Shown: one piece after another, positions 43,717-52,439 of the stretch | How the letters are laid out: each line of letters starts with the position of its first letter | How positions within the stretch are numbered: position 1 is the stretch's first letter | Source: JBBDWK01 sp040902885 | GTDB lineage: Bacteria; Acidobacteriota; Terriglobia; Bryobacterales; Bryobacteraceae | Length of the DNA: 64,000 bases | Assembly (NCBI GenBank): GCA_040902885.1 | Contig: JBBDWK010000042.1 | Span: forward strand, 62,001 to 126,000 | Direction: 5' to 3' | Position numbers and translations under genes: made by a program | The notes under the pieces: model-generated | Seen by the model: the letters and a program-made list of their open reading frames with translations, nothing else | Databases searched by the model: none | Told to the model about the DNA's origin: nothing

Positions 43717-45153
43717 ATGGACCCGATTCAAGCGCTCTATCGACAACCGGAACGTCCCGTTTCACGGCGGGGCATGCTACGCGCGGCCGCCTGCGGGTTC
43801 GGATACCTTGGCCTCGCGGGATTGCTGTCCGAGGCGGAAGCGGCCAAGGCCGGCGGCCCGCTGGCGCCGCGTCCTCCGCACTTCGAGCCGAAAGCGAAGC
43901 GCGTGATCTTCCTCTTCATGCACGGCGGTCCTTCGTCGGTGGACACCTTCGACCCCAAGGAGCGGCTTACTCGCGATCACGGCAAACCCCTGCCCATCAA
44001 ACGGCCCCTGGCTTTCGACGACAGCGAGCCCGGTCCGCTGATGAAGTCGCCCTGGCAGTTCCACCCCGGCGGCCAGAGCGGCATCCCCGTGAGCGACTTG
44101 TTCCCGCACGTGCGCGAGTGCGTGGACGACCTTTGCCTGGTCCGCTCCATGGTGGGCGAAGGCGTGGATCACGGCGCGGCGCTTCTTCAGACTTTCACCG
44201 GGACCAGCACTTTCATTCGGCCGAGCATGGGTTCCTGGGTGGTTTACGGGCTGGGCACGGAGAATCGGAATTTGCCCGGATTCATCACCATCAAGCCCGC
44301 GCTTTCGCACGGCGGCGGCAAGAACTGGAGCTCGGCCTTCCTGCCCGGGGCTTTTCAGGGCACAGCCATCGGCCATGCCGGAATGAAGGTGGAGGACATC
44401 AAGGGCGAGCCGATCGAATACCTGGTCAACAAGCAGCTCACGCCGGAACAGCAGCGCTACGAGCTGGACATGCTGCAGAACATCAACCGCCGGCACGCCG
44501 CGCTGCGGGGGAACGATCCGCAGCTCGAGGCGCGCATTCAGGCTTTCGAGCTGGCCTTCCGCATGCAATCCCAGGCCCCGGAGGTCTTTCAGGTGGAGAA
44601 GGAATCCGAGGCGACGAAGAAGCTCTACGGGCTGGACGACGAGACCACGCGCGATTTCGGCTGGCAGTGCCTTCTCGCGCGCCGTCTTGCCGAACGCGAC
44701 GTGCGCTACATTCAGTGCACGCACAGCTACAAGTGGGACCAGCACGGCGAGCTGTACGTGAAGCACAATCAGAACGCGAAGGAAGTGGACAAGCCCATCG
44801 CGGGCCTGCTGAAGGACCTGAAAGCCAGAGGACTTCTAAAGGACACGCTGGTGATCTGGGCCGGCGAGTTCGGCAGAACGCCCGTCTCGCAAGGCAACGA
44901 CGGCCGCGATCACAACCCCTACGGCTATTCCATCTGGATGGCCGGCGGCGGCCTGAAGGCGGGTTTTATCTACGGCGCAACGGATGAAATCGGCTATCAC
45001 GCCGTGGAAGATCGCATGCACATTCATGACTTCCATGCGACGGTCCTGCACCTGATGGGGCTGGACCATGAGAAGCTGACTTATAAGTACAGCGGCCGCG
45101 ATTTCCGGCTTACGGATGTCGCGGGCGTGGTGGCGCGGAAGATCATCGCGTAA
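43717..45153 (+). CDS. DUF1501 protein
   Basis: 478 residues with a Tat/signal-like start (SRRGMLRAAACGFGYLGLAG). KRVIFLFMHGGPSSVDTFDP and VIWAGEFGRTPVSQGNDGRD are the family signatures; the fold is of the alkaline phosphatase/sulfatase superfamily, but a catalytic Cys/Ser equivalent is not obvious. Paired with the preceding DUF1549/DUF1553 gene. Convergent with the second DUF1501 gene 30 bp away. Confidence 0.92.
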   Translation: MDPIQALYRQPERPVSRRGMLRAAACGFGYLGLAGLLSEAEAAKAGGPLAPRPPHFEPKAKRVIFLFMHGGPSSVDTFDPKERLTRDHGKPLPIKRPLAFDDSEPGPLMKSPWQFHPGGQSGIPVSDLFPHVRECVDDLCLVRSMVGEGVDHGAALLQTFTGTSTFIRPSMGSWVVYGLGTENRNLPGFITIKPALSHGGGKNWSSAFLPGAFQGTAIGHAGMKVEDIKGEPIEYLVNKQLTPEQQRYELDMLQNINRRHAALRGNDPQLEARIQAFELAFRMQSQAPEVFQVEKESEATKKLYGLDDETTRDFGWQCLLARRLAERDVRYIQCTHSYKWDQHGELYVKHNQNAKEVDKPIAGLLKDLKARGLLKDTLVIWAGEFGRTPVSQGNDGRDHNPYGYSIWMAGGGLKAGFIYGATDEIGYHAVEDRMHIHDFHATVLHLMGLDHEKLTYKYSGRDFRLTDVAGVVARKIIA

Positions 45154-45183
45154 TCCCAAATTAGGGAGCCCGTAGCCGGCGCG

Positions 45184-46614
45184 CTACGCGATGACGGCTT
45201 TCACCACGTGCCCGTGAACGTCCGTCAGCCGCTGCTCGCGGCCTCCGAACCGGTAGGTCAGTTTCTCGTGGTCGAGACCCAGCAGATGCAGAATGGTGGC
45301 GTGTAAGTCGTGCATAGTCACAGGGTCTCTCGCGACTTGATTCCCAAGGTCGTCGGTCTCCCCGTAGGTCACGCCGCCCTTTATGCCGCCGCCCGCCATC
45401 CAGACGGTGAAGCAGCCGGGATGATGGTCGCGGCCATCTCCGTTTCCTGTGTCCGGAGTGCGTCCGAACTCGCCCGCCCAGAGGATCAAGGTCTGTTCCA
45501 GGAGTCCACGCGACTTCAGGTCCTTGATGAGCGCGGCCACCGCCTGATCGGTGACGGATGCGTTCTTCTCGTGATCCTTCCTCAGGCCGCTGTGCTGGTC
45601 CCACGTGCCGTTCATTCCGAACAGGTTGGGGCAGGTCACTTCGACAAAGCGGACACCGGCTTCCACCAGACGTCTGGCGCGAAGGCATTGCAGACCGTAT
45701 TGCCGCTTCGGCTTATCGTCCGAATCGAGCCCGTAGAGCTTTCTGGTGCTCTCGCTTTCCCTGTCCAGGTTCAGAACGTCGGGCACCAGGGACTGCATCC
45801 GGTACGCCATCTCGTAGTTAGCAATGGCCGACTCGATGGCATCGTCTCCTCCAGTAGCCCGTAGGAACTGGCGGTCTTGTTGCAGCAGCGCGTCGAGCTT
45901 GGCCCTCTGCACGCGCTCGTTCTTGTCCGCCGGCTTGATGTTGTCGACCGCATCGCCTTCGTCTCGGATGTGCGTGGCCTGATTACTTGCCGGCAGGAAT
46001 CCGTTGGCAAAATTCTCGATCCCGCCTGGCGGAACGGAGGCGTCGCGCAGGAGCACATAGCCAGGAAGGTTTTTGTTCTCGCTTCCCAAGCCATACGCGA
46101 TCCAGGACCCGATGCTCGGAAAGCCGCCGATATTCCGCCCGGTGTGCAGGAAGACATTGCCGCGGGCATGCAAAGGAAACTCCGACTTCATCGAGCGGAT
46201 GATGGCGAGGTCATCGACACAGGCAGCGATGTGAGGGAACAACTCGCTCACGGGCGCGCCGCACTGGCCGTACTGCTGGAACCGCCAGAGGCAGCGCAGC
46301 CATTTCCGGTTGGGACCCGCCACGTAGTTGTCCAGTTTGGCCGGCTTGCCGTCCAACTCGGCCAGCTTGGGCTTCGGGTCGAAGCTTTCCATGTGCGAGA
46401 CCCCGCCCGGCATGAACAGCAAGATGACGTTTTTGGCTTTCGGCGGAAAATGCGGCTGCAGTATCGGCCCGGGCATGGCGCGCGCCTCTTCCGCCGCAAG
46501 AGCGGAGAACGCCAGGTAACCGAAACCGTTAGAGGCCAGCCGCAAGGCGCCGCGGCGCGTGATGGAGGTGGCGCAGCCGGGACATCCTTCGGCGGAAGTA
46601 AAGCGTCTTTTCAT
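45184..46614 (-). CDS. DUF1501 protein, second copy
   Basis: 476 residues. ITRRGALRLASNGFGYLAFS gives the signal region, KNVILLFMPGGVSHMESFDP and LILWAGEFGRTPDTGNGDGR the family signatures, and LLGLDHEKLTYRFGGREQRL the C-terminus shared with the paralogue at 43717. It differs by an N-terminal CPGC-type motif near residue 12 (EGCPGCATS). It follows its DUF1549/DUF1553 partner by 15 bp. Confidence 0.92.
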   Translation of the reverse strand: MKRRFTSAEGCPGCATSITRRGALRLASNGFGYLAFSALAAEEARAMPGPILQPHFPPKAKNVILLFMPGGVSHMESFDPKPKLAELDGKPAKLDNYVAGPNRKWLRCLWRFQQYGQCGAPVSELFPHIAACVDDLAIIRSMKSEFPLHARGNVFLHTGRNIGGFPSIGSWIAYGLGSENKNLPGYVLLRDASVPPGGIENFANGFLPASNQATHIRDEGDAVDNIKPADKNERVQRAKLDALLQQDRQFLRATGGDDAIESAIANYEMAYRMQSLVPDVLNLDRESESTRKLYGLDSDDKPKRQYGLQCLRARRLVEAGVRFVEVTCPNLFGMNGTWDQHSGLRKDHEKNASVTDQAVAALIKDLKSRGLLEQTLILWAGEFGRTPDTGNGDGRDHHPGCFTVWMAGGGIKGGVTYGETDDLGNQVARDPVTMHDLHATILHLLGLDHEKLTYRFGGREQRLTDVHGHVVKAVIA

Positions 46615-46629
46615 CCAGTGCCCCTCCCT

Positions 46630-49600
46630 TTATTGAATGTATATGAATTCCTTCAGGTTCAGCACGGCGTGTGCGAGATCCTTCCAGACTTCCCGGCTCT
46701 CCAGAATCCGTTCGCGCGGCACCTGATGCAGGCTGGAAAGCTCCAAGGCCAGCCCGCGGAAGCGTTCCCGTTCGGTTTCGCCGGGCTTCCTGCTCAGAGC
46801 AGAGCGGAACAACTCTTCAATACGCGCCTCGACCGACCCTGCCGATCCGGCCAGCAGCCGGACGGCGAGCGCCTCGGCTTGCTCCAGTACGAAGGGATCG
46901 TTCAAGAGCGCCAGCGCTTGTGCCGGCACATTCGTCACATCGCGGCTCCCCCGCGTAACCATCGGGATAGGGTAATCGAAGGTATCGAGGAACCTGGTTC
47001 CTTCCATCCGGGTGACCTTCAGGTAAATGCTGCGGCGCCCCTCGCCATCCAGGGGACCTGAGAAGAGACGCCGGTAATCCTTCGCCTCCGCCCGGTGGGG
47101 ATGGACGCTCGGCCCGTAAAGCGAGTCCTTCAGGTTCCCGGAGGTGAGCAAAATGGAATCGCGAAGCGCCTCCGCGCTCAGCCGCCGGAGCGGGTAATGA
47201 TGGAGGAGCGCGTTCTGCGGATCGGCCTCGCGCGCCTTTCCGGAAACGTGGCCAGATTGCTGAAACGCCTCCGCCAGCACCATGAGACGGATCATCCTCT
47301 TCAGAGACCAGCCCTGCTCTACAAACGTGGCCGCGAGGTAATCGAGCAACTCGGGATGTGACGGCGGGTCGCCGATCAGACCGAAATTATCCACGGATGC
47401 GACAATACCGCGCCCGAAAACGTGCTGCCAGATGCGGTTCACCATCACGCGGGCAGTGAGCGGATTGGACGGGCTGGCGATCAGATCGGCCAGATCACTT
47501 CTGCCGCTGCCGGCGCCGCGGACTTCGCTTTCCGGGAACAGGTGCTTCAGGAACTGGCGAGGAGCCTTCGGTCCGAGGCTCTTGGCATCCCCACCGATCA
47601 GGAGCGGGAAATCGCGGCCGGGGCCGATATCGGCCAAGCCCTCCACAACACGGGGAGGCGAAATTCGGGATTCGAGCGCCCGGTACTGGCCGGTCAAGTC
47701 GTTCAACCGCGGATTCGCGTCTGCACGGTTGGAGAGAAGCTTGTTGCGGACCAGCCAGTCCAGCCAGCGGACATCCTCTTCGCCAGCCTTCCCGGCAGCC
47801 CAACTTTCCACGGCTTGCTCAATGGCCTCGCCGTAACGGGCGGCCAGATCTTCCCAACCTGAGGGGGTCCCTTTCTCGAACAGCCGGCGGATATGGGAGA
47901 GTTCCTCGCGCGGGGTCTCATCCACGTCATGTAGGACAGCTTGTGTGATGCCGAAGAAGGAGCGCGGAGCGTCCATCAGCTTCAAATTAGGCTTCTTCAG
48001 GACGCCAGGGCGGTCCGGGATGCGCGGGTTGTCCCATCGCGTGACCAGCTCGACGAATACCGGAAGGTGGTCCTGGTTCGCAAAGGTGTCCAGCTTTACC
48101 CATGCAGGCGAAGGATTCTCTAGGACCTTGTAGTTCTCGCCGATCGAGCAGTTGTCGATCACGGTGCGCCGCGCCCCTAGCGAGCCGCCCATGGCGCGTA
48201 CGCTGAGAAACTTCTTGTTCTTCGGCAGATAGGGCGAGCGCAGTGCTCCGTTCAGCCGCCCGGAGATCAAGTGCGTGAAAACGCCGGCGGGAAAAATTCC
48301 ATCCACCGCGGCTTCCCCCTCCGGAGCCACCGTAAATTCGCCATTGCTTCCCGGGCCCTGGCGGAGGCCCATGCCGGAGGCGTGCCAGCCTCCGAAGTCC
48401 GCGGAGCGAAGATTGCCGAAGGGCTCGAAATTAGCCTGGTTGAAGGCCACGCGGTCCCTGGTTTCCCCCTCGTAGCGCGCGGCAAGGCTTCGCGCCGCTT
48501 CGCCGAAATACTCCCTGTTGTACCCGGTCTCGCAGGCCATCGCCGACCAGGCGTATGCAGGATCTTCGAGCTTCTGGCTAGGCCGTTCCAAGACCTTCTT
48601 CCAGGAATCGGCGCGCGCCGGATCCAATCCGTCTGCTTGATGCGAAGGCAGTGTCGCCAGAAGATAGCGGGCGACATCCCGGCTCTCACGCTTCCACTGG
48701 CGCGCCAGCTCGGAGCGAATCTGCCGCTTGATCTCGCCGAGGCGGGCGACCGCTTGCGCGTTCACTTCCCCCGAATCGATGGTATGCGTTACCTGCCGGC
48801 TGCTGTTCAGGATTCCGTAAAGCCCGTAATAGTCCTGAATCGGCACCGGGTCAAGTTTGTGGTTGTGGCAGCGCGCGCAGGAAACGGTCAGTCCCTGGAA
48901 CGTCTTGGTCAGCGTGTCTATCTGGTTATCGACCACATCGAGCGCGATCTCCCGGAACCGAATGCAGTCGTCGTGCCCGGCCTCGCCCAGCCGGTAGAAA
49001 GTCGTGCCGATGACGGACTCGTTGATCTTTTCCTCGCCATTGATGCGCGGGTTCGGCAGCAGATCCCCTGCAATATGCTCGCGCACAAGCTGGTCGTAGG
49101 GAACATCCGAATTGAAGGCGCGAATCAGATAGTCGCGATACCGCCAGGCGCCGATGATCTCGTAGTTCCACTCGTAGCCGCGCGTTTCGCCGTAGCGCAC
49201 CAGGTCGAGCCAGTGCCGGGCCCAATGCTCGCCGAACCGCGGAGACGTGAGCAGACGGTCGACAAGACGCGCATAGTCGCCCGTGTCGCTGTCGGAGAGA
49301 TACCGATCGACTTCGGCTGCCGAAGGCGGCAGGCCTGTCAGCACATAGCTCAGGCGGCGGATCAGCGTCCGCTTGCCGGCAGGCGGGGCCGGGGACAAGC
49401 CGGTCTTATGGAGAGCCGCAAGGAGGAAGCGATCGATGGGATTCCGCTTCCAGGCGGCGTTGTGCACTTCGGGAGGAGCGGACTTGCTCACCGGCTGAAA
49501 CGCCCAGTGCTCGCGCGCCAGCTTCCGGTAGCGGTCTTCCGGATCCGATGCGGCGGAGACAACGGGCCACGGCGCGCCTTTTCGGATCCACTCCTCGATG

Positions 49601-49941
49601 GCGGCGATCTCGGAATCTTTCAGCTTTCCGCCCATGGGCATCCGCAGACCATCGTGGCGTACAGCCTTCAGCAGCAAACTCGCCTCCGGCTTTCCGGCCA
49701 CGATCGCCGGGCCTCGCTTGCCGCCGGTCAGGAGAGCTTCTCGCGAATCCACACGAAGAGCAGCGAACTGCTTGTCCGAACCGTGGCAGGCATAGCAGTT
49801 CTTAGCCAGCACGGGGCGGACTCGGGCCTCAAAGAAGTCCAGATCCTGCGCGGCGCCAACGGTGGCAAGAGCGGCGGAAACAGCAAGAGCCACGCGACTA
49901 GTCAATCCACTCTCCCGGCGCTGATCATGGTCTGACCACAC
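46630..49941 (-). CDS. DUF1549/DUF1553 protein with inserted domain, second copy
   Basis: 1103 residues, GTG start; a downstream TTG or GTG at the signal peptide (LTSRVALAVSAALATVGA) is also possible. Haem-c motif CYACH in KNCYACHGSDKQ, DUF1549 (RHWLDLVRYGETRGYEWNYE, AGDLLPNPRINGEEKINESV) and DUF1553 (PLTARVMVNRIWQHVFGRGI). Between them lies an extra segment of about 150-200 residues (about 500-700) including RSADFGGWHASGMGLRQGPG and GVFTHLISGRLNGALRSPYL that the first copy lacks; it reads like a beta-rich binding domain. Confidence 0.9.
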   Translation of the reverse strand: MWSDHDQRRESGLTSRVALAVSAALATVGAAQDLDFFEARVRPVLAKNCYACHGSDKQFAALRVDSREALLTGGKRGPAIVAGKPEASLLLKAVRHDGLRMPMGGKLKDSEIAAIEEWIRKGAPWPVVSAASDPEDRYRKLAREHWAFQPVSKSAPPEVHNAAWKRNPIDRFLLAALHKTGLSPAPPAGKRTLIRRLSYVLTGLPPSAAEVDRYLSDSDTGDYARLVDRLLTSPRFGEHWARHWLDLVRYGETRGYEWNYEIIGAWRYRDYLIRAFNSDVPYDQLVREHIAGDLLPNPRINGEEKINESVIGTTFYRLGEAGHDDCIRFREIALDVVDNQIDTLTKTFQGLTVSCARCHNHKLDPVPIQDYYGLYGILNSSRQVTHTIDSGEVNAQAVARLGEIKRQIRSELARQWKRESRDVARYLLATLPSHQADGLDPARADSWKKVLERPSQKLEDPAYAWSAMACETGYNREYFGEAARSLAARYEGETRDRVAFNQANFEPFGNLRSADFGGWHASGMGLRQGPGSNGEFTVAPEGEAAVDGIFPAGVFTHLISGRLNGALRSPYLPKNKKFLSVRAMGGSLGARRTVIDNCSIGENYKVLENPSPAWVKLDTFANQDHLPVFVELVTRWDNPRIPDRPGVLKKPNLKLMDAPRSFFGITQAVLHDVDETPREELSHIRRLFEKGTPSGWEDLAARYGEAIEQAVESWAAGKAGEEDVRWLDWLVRNKLLSNRADANPRLNDLTGQYRALESRISPPRVVEGLADIGPGRDFPLLIGGDAKSLGPKAPRQFLKHLFPESEVRGAGSGRSDLADLIASPSNPLTARVMVNRIWQHVFGRGIVASVDNFGLIGDPPSHPELLDYLAATFVEQGWSLKRMIRLMVLAEAFQQSGHVSGKAREADPQNALLHHYPLRRLSAEALRDSILLTSGNLKDSLYGPSVHPHRAEAKDYRRLFSGPLDGEGRRSIYLKVTRMEGTRFLDTFDYPIPMVTRGSRDVTNVPAQALALLNDPFVLEQAEALAVRLLAGSAGSVEARIEELFRSALSRKPGETERERFRGLALELSSLHQVPRERILESREVWKDLAHAVLNLKEFIYIQ

Positions 49942-49986
49942 GGTATCATACCGTCGGTCGCCCTTCCGAAAGGCCAGTCGCCTTTC

Positions 49987-51222
49987 TCAGGACCAGAACG
50001 GCTCATCAGGCATGAGCTGCGAGCGCAGGTATTCCTCGTTTGGGACAAATCCGAGTCCGTGACCCTCAGGGACCGTGAGATGGCCGTCTTTCACCTCCGG
50101 CGGCTTGCCGGCCGACATCTGCTCCACATGGCGCGTGGGCCGGCCCAGCGCGCTTTCCGAGCGGTAGAAATTGAAGATCGCCGAGCCGAAGTGCGCTGAG
50201 GCGCAGCACAGCACGAGGCTCCCGACGTTGTGCAACGCCACCGGTGTTCGGAACAGCATCGCGTAATCGGCGATCTTCCTGGCGCCGGTGAACCCGCCGG
50301 CAAACGCCAGGTCCGGATGGATGATGTCGGCCGCCTGATGGTCGAGGAATGGCTTGAATCCGGCGACCAGCTCCAGTTTCTCGCCGACCAGCAGCGGCAC
50401 GCGGGTGGAGCGCTTTACGGCGGACCATCCTTCCGTGTAAGGCACCTGGAGCGGGTCTTCGTAGAAGAGGGGATCGATCGGCTCGACAGCCTTGGCCACC
50501 TGAATCGCACTGGTCACGTCCAGCTCGTTGTGGCAATGGACGGCGACGTCGATCGACTCGCCGGCGGCCTCGCGCAGGTTTTGGAAGCCGCGCCGCACGC
50601 GCCGGACCTGCTCCGAGTCGATCGTGACCGTGTAACGTCCGGAGCGGACGCCGAGCAGCGGATCGATATTAGTCTTGAACGCCGTAAACTTCTCCGGCGC
50701 TTCCTTGACCTGTGCCGCCCATTCGCGCAGCTTGCCGATGTCCTGCAGATCGCCCCCCGGGCCGTGCGAGTACAGGCGGATCGAGTCGCGGTAAGGCCCG
50801 CCCAGCAGGTAGTTGATGGGCTGGCCGGTAATCTTCCCCGCCAGGTCCCACAGCGCGATGTCGATTCCGCTGATGCTCGGGATGTGCGCCACATAGGGGT
50901 GCATCAGGCTGGTCATGTTCTGGAAGTGCCGCTCAATGGAAAGCGGGTCCTGGCCGATCAGCAAGTTTTTCATATGCTCGATGCGCGCGCGGGCCATGGG
51001 GCCGGAGACCCCGGCCTCGCCGTAGCCGATCAGGCCGGCGTCGGTCTCGACCTTGATGAGCGTGTTGCCTGCGATGTTCCGGATCTGCATCGCCTTGATT
51101 GCGGTGATTTTCACCCTGCCCTTGTGAGGCTGCGCGATTGCCCGGTAGCGGGTCACCCAGGCGCCAACCGGCAGCGCAAAGATGCGTTGCAGCCAAGTTC
51201 GTCGTGTAATTGGAGATTGCAT
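49987..51222 (-). CDS. Enolase-superfamily (mandelate racemase/dehydratase) enzyme
   Basis: 411 residues from MQSPITRRTWLQRIFALPVG, a Tat-like signal; a longer in-frame start is less likely. The C-terminal barrel carries VHCHNELD, FYEDPLQVP, GEKLELV and HPDLAFAGGF, where acidic metal ligands and active-site residues of this superfamily lie. The N-terminal capping domain is IRNIAGNTLIKVETDAGLIG. Sugar-acid dehydratase is the likeliest sub-type, but substrate is not set by motifs alone. Confidence 0.87.
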   Translation of the reverse strand: MQSPITRRTWLQRIFALPVGAWVTRYRAIAQPHKGRVKITAIKAMQIRNIAGNTLIKVETDAGLIGYGEAGVSGPMARARIEHMKNLLIGQDPLSIERHFQNMTSLMHPYVAHIPSISGIDIALWDLAGKITGQPINYLLGGPYRDSIRLYSHGPGGDLQDIGKLREWAAQVKEAPEKFTAFKTNIDPLLGVRSGRYTVTIDSEQVRRVRRGFQNLREAAGESIDVAVHCHNELDVTSAIQVAKAVEPIDPLFYEDPLQVPYTEGWSAVKRSTRVPLLVGEKLELVAGFKPFLDHQAADIIHPDLAFAGGFTGARKIADYAMLFRTPVALHNVGSLVLCCASAHFGSAIFNFYRSESALGRPTRHVEQMSAGKPPEVKDGHLTVPEGHGLGFVPNEEYLRSQLMPDEPFWS

Positions 51223-51377
51223 GGGCGTGCTCCTTCCCGGGAAATACGCAAACAAGCGGCACTCCCGGACCCTCCGAATATAGTCCATTTCGCGCGTTGT
51301 TATCCAAGAGATCCACTACTGCGCCAGGGATCGCGTCGCGAGATACTATGTAGGTATCAACCGCGAAGCCGTAGAGA

Positions 51378-51803
51378 ATGGATTTCGTCATCATTACCGG
51401 CGATCAGGCGATCTTCGATCCCGCTTTCGCGCCCGCCACGGTTGCGGCTCCTCCGGGTGCGATTACCGGCAGCGCCAGGAAAAAGATCAATGGCCTGATC
51501 GCTTGCGCCGAGGGCGATGAAGCGACAGTCGTGGTGGCCGGAGCCGTCTACTTTACCCCTTCGTTTCCCATTCCCGGCGCGGGAACCCTCACCATTGAAA
51601 CCCTGGGACCGGATCAGAAGGCGAAGAAGGCCAAATCATCGAGCCGCGCGCTGATACTCCGCGGCAGCAAATTTCGGGCGCGGTTTCAGGTGGCGGCTCC
51701 GGCGCAGGTAACTATCCCCGGCGGCACAAGTCCCGACCCGACGCCGATTTATTCCGGGACGGGAAGCTTCGTGACCAAGAACACGCGAGTGAGAGTGGAA
51801 TAG
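51378..51803 (+). CDS. Small PAAR-like protein at the edge of the injection-system-like locus
   Basis: 141 residues: MDFVIITGDQAIFDPAFAPA, then short beta-rich units (GSARKKINGLIACAEGDEAT, VVVAGAVYFTPSFPIPGAGT, RFQVAAPAQVTIPGG). The pattern of a short beta protein with CAEGDE and a PIPGAGTLTIE turn recalls PAAR-like spike-tip proteins and small proteins I have seen beside injection clusters; this is from memory and unverified. It is divergent from the enolase-type gene and convergent with the gene at 51827. Confidence 0.5.
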   Translation: MDFVIITGDQAIFDPAFAPATVAAPPGAITGSARKKINGLIACAEGDEATVVVAGAVYFTPSFPIPGAGTLTIETLGPDQKAKKAKSSSRALILRGSKFRARFQVAAPAQVTIPGGTSPDPTPIYSGTGSFVTKNTRVRVE

Positions 51804-51826
51804 CTGGGCTAACGCGCGTTCATTGT

Positions 51827-52417
51827 TCAGTCGTCGCCGTTGCTGTCCAGCAGCGCACGTTCGTCGTCGTCGAGCCGAGGGCGGACGGCGTCGATCACTT
51901 CGACGAGGCAATCGGTCATCGCCCAAATCCGGAGCACATCCACTGTGGCCCGTCTAGTGGTGTCCGATCCCAGCAGGTGGTCGACCAGTCGCTGTGCGGC
52001 CAACAGCTCGCCGGGACCGCTCACTCCGCGGTTGCGGAGGTACCCAAGGGCATCGGAAACCGCCGACGCGGGGAAGTCATCGACTCGCAAGACCAGAGCG
52101 ACGTCGAGCGTTCGCTCGCCACGACCGTAACGGACCACCGCTTCCACGAGCGCCCTACGCAATGCGCTCCCCGATGGAGTGGGCGCGAAGTCGGGATAGT
52201 TCTCCACGACCCGTAGATATCGCGCAAGCACTTCGACGGGGACGTTATCGTCGAACGCAGCCAGGCACTCCGGACCGGGTAGTGGCAGGGGAACAAAACG
52301 CCTGCGGCGCCACGCGCGGTCGAGCGTTTCGAGGGCGTCAGCCACCCGATCCGGATCGCCCGATCGAAGATCCGCCGTGAGCATCTCTGCGTTCAATGGT
52401 TCTATCTCGTTCGTCAT
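51827..52417 (-). CDS. Helical-repeat-like protein downstream of the DUF4157 giant
   Basis: 196 residues from MTNEIEPLNAEMLTADLRSG. Composition is helical and acidic at the C-terminus (DDDERALLDSNGDD). No family recognised. It starts 22 bp after the stop of the 1889-residue protein and is read in the same direction, the position often taken by a partner or immunity gene of a toxin. The longer in-frame extension upstream lies inside the big gene and is rejected. Confidence 0.6.
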   Translation of the reverse strand: MTNEIEPLNAEMLTADLRSGDPDRVADALETLDRAWRRRRFVPLPLPGPECLAAFDDNVPVEVLARYLRVVENYPDFAPTPSGSALRRALVEAVVRYGRGERTLDVALVLRVDDFPASAVSDALGYLRNRGVSGPGELLAAQRLVDHLLGSDTTRRATVDVLRIWAMTDCLVEVIDAVRPRLDDDERALLDSNGDD

Positions 52418-52439
52418 CGTCGGATCTCCAGGCCGCCAT

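Noticed and set aside
48271..49935. 554-residue plus-strand frame opposite the DUF1549/DUF1553 gene
   Set aside because: Antisense of a gene with clear family motifs; high-GC DNA readily yields long antisense frames.
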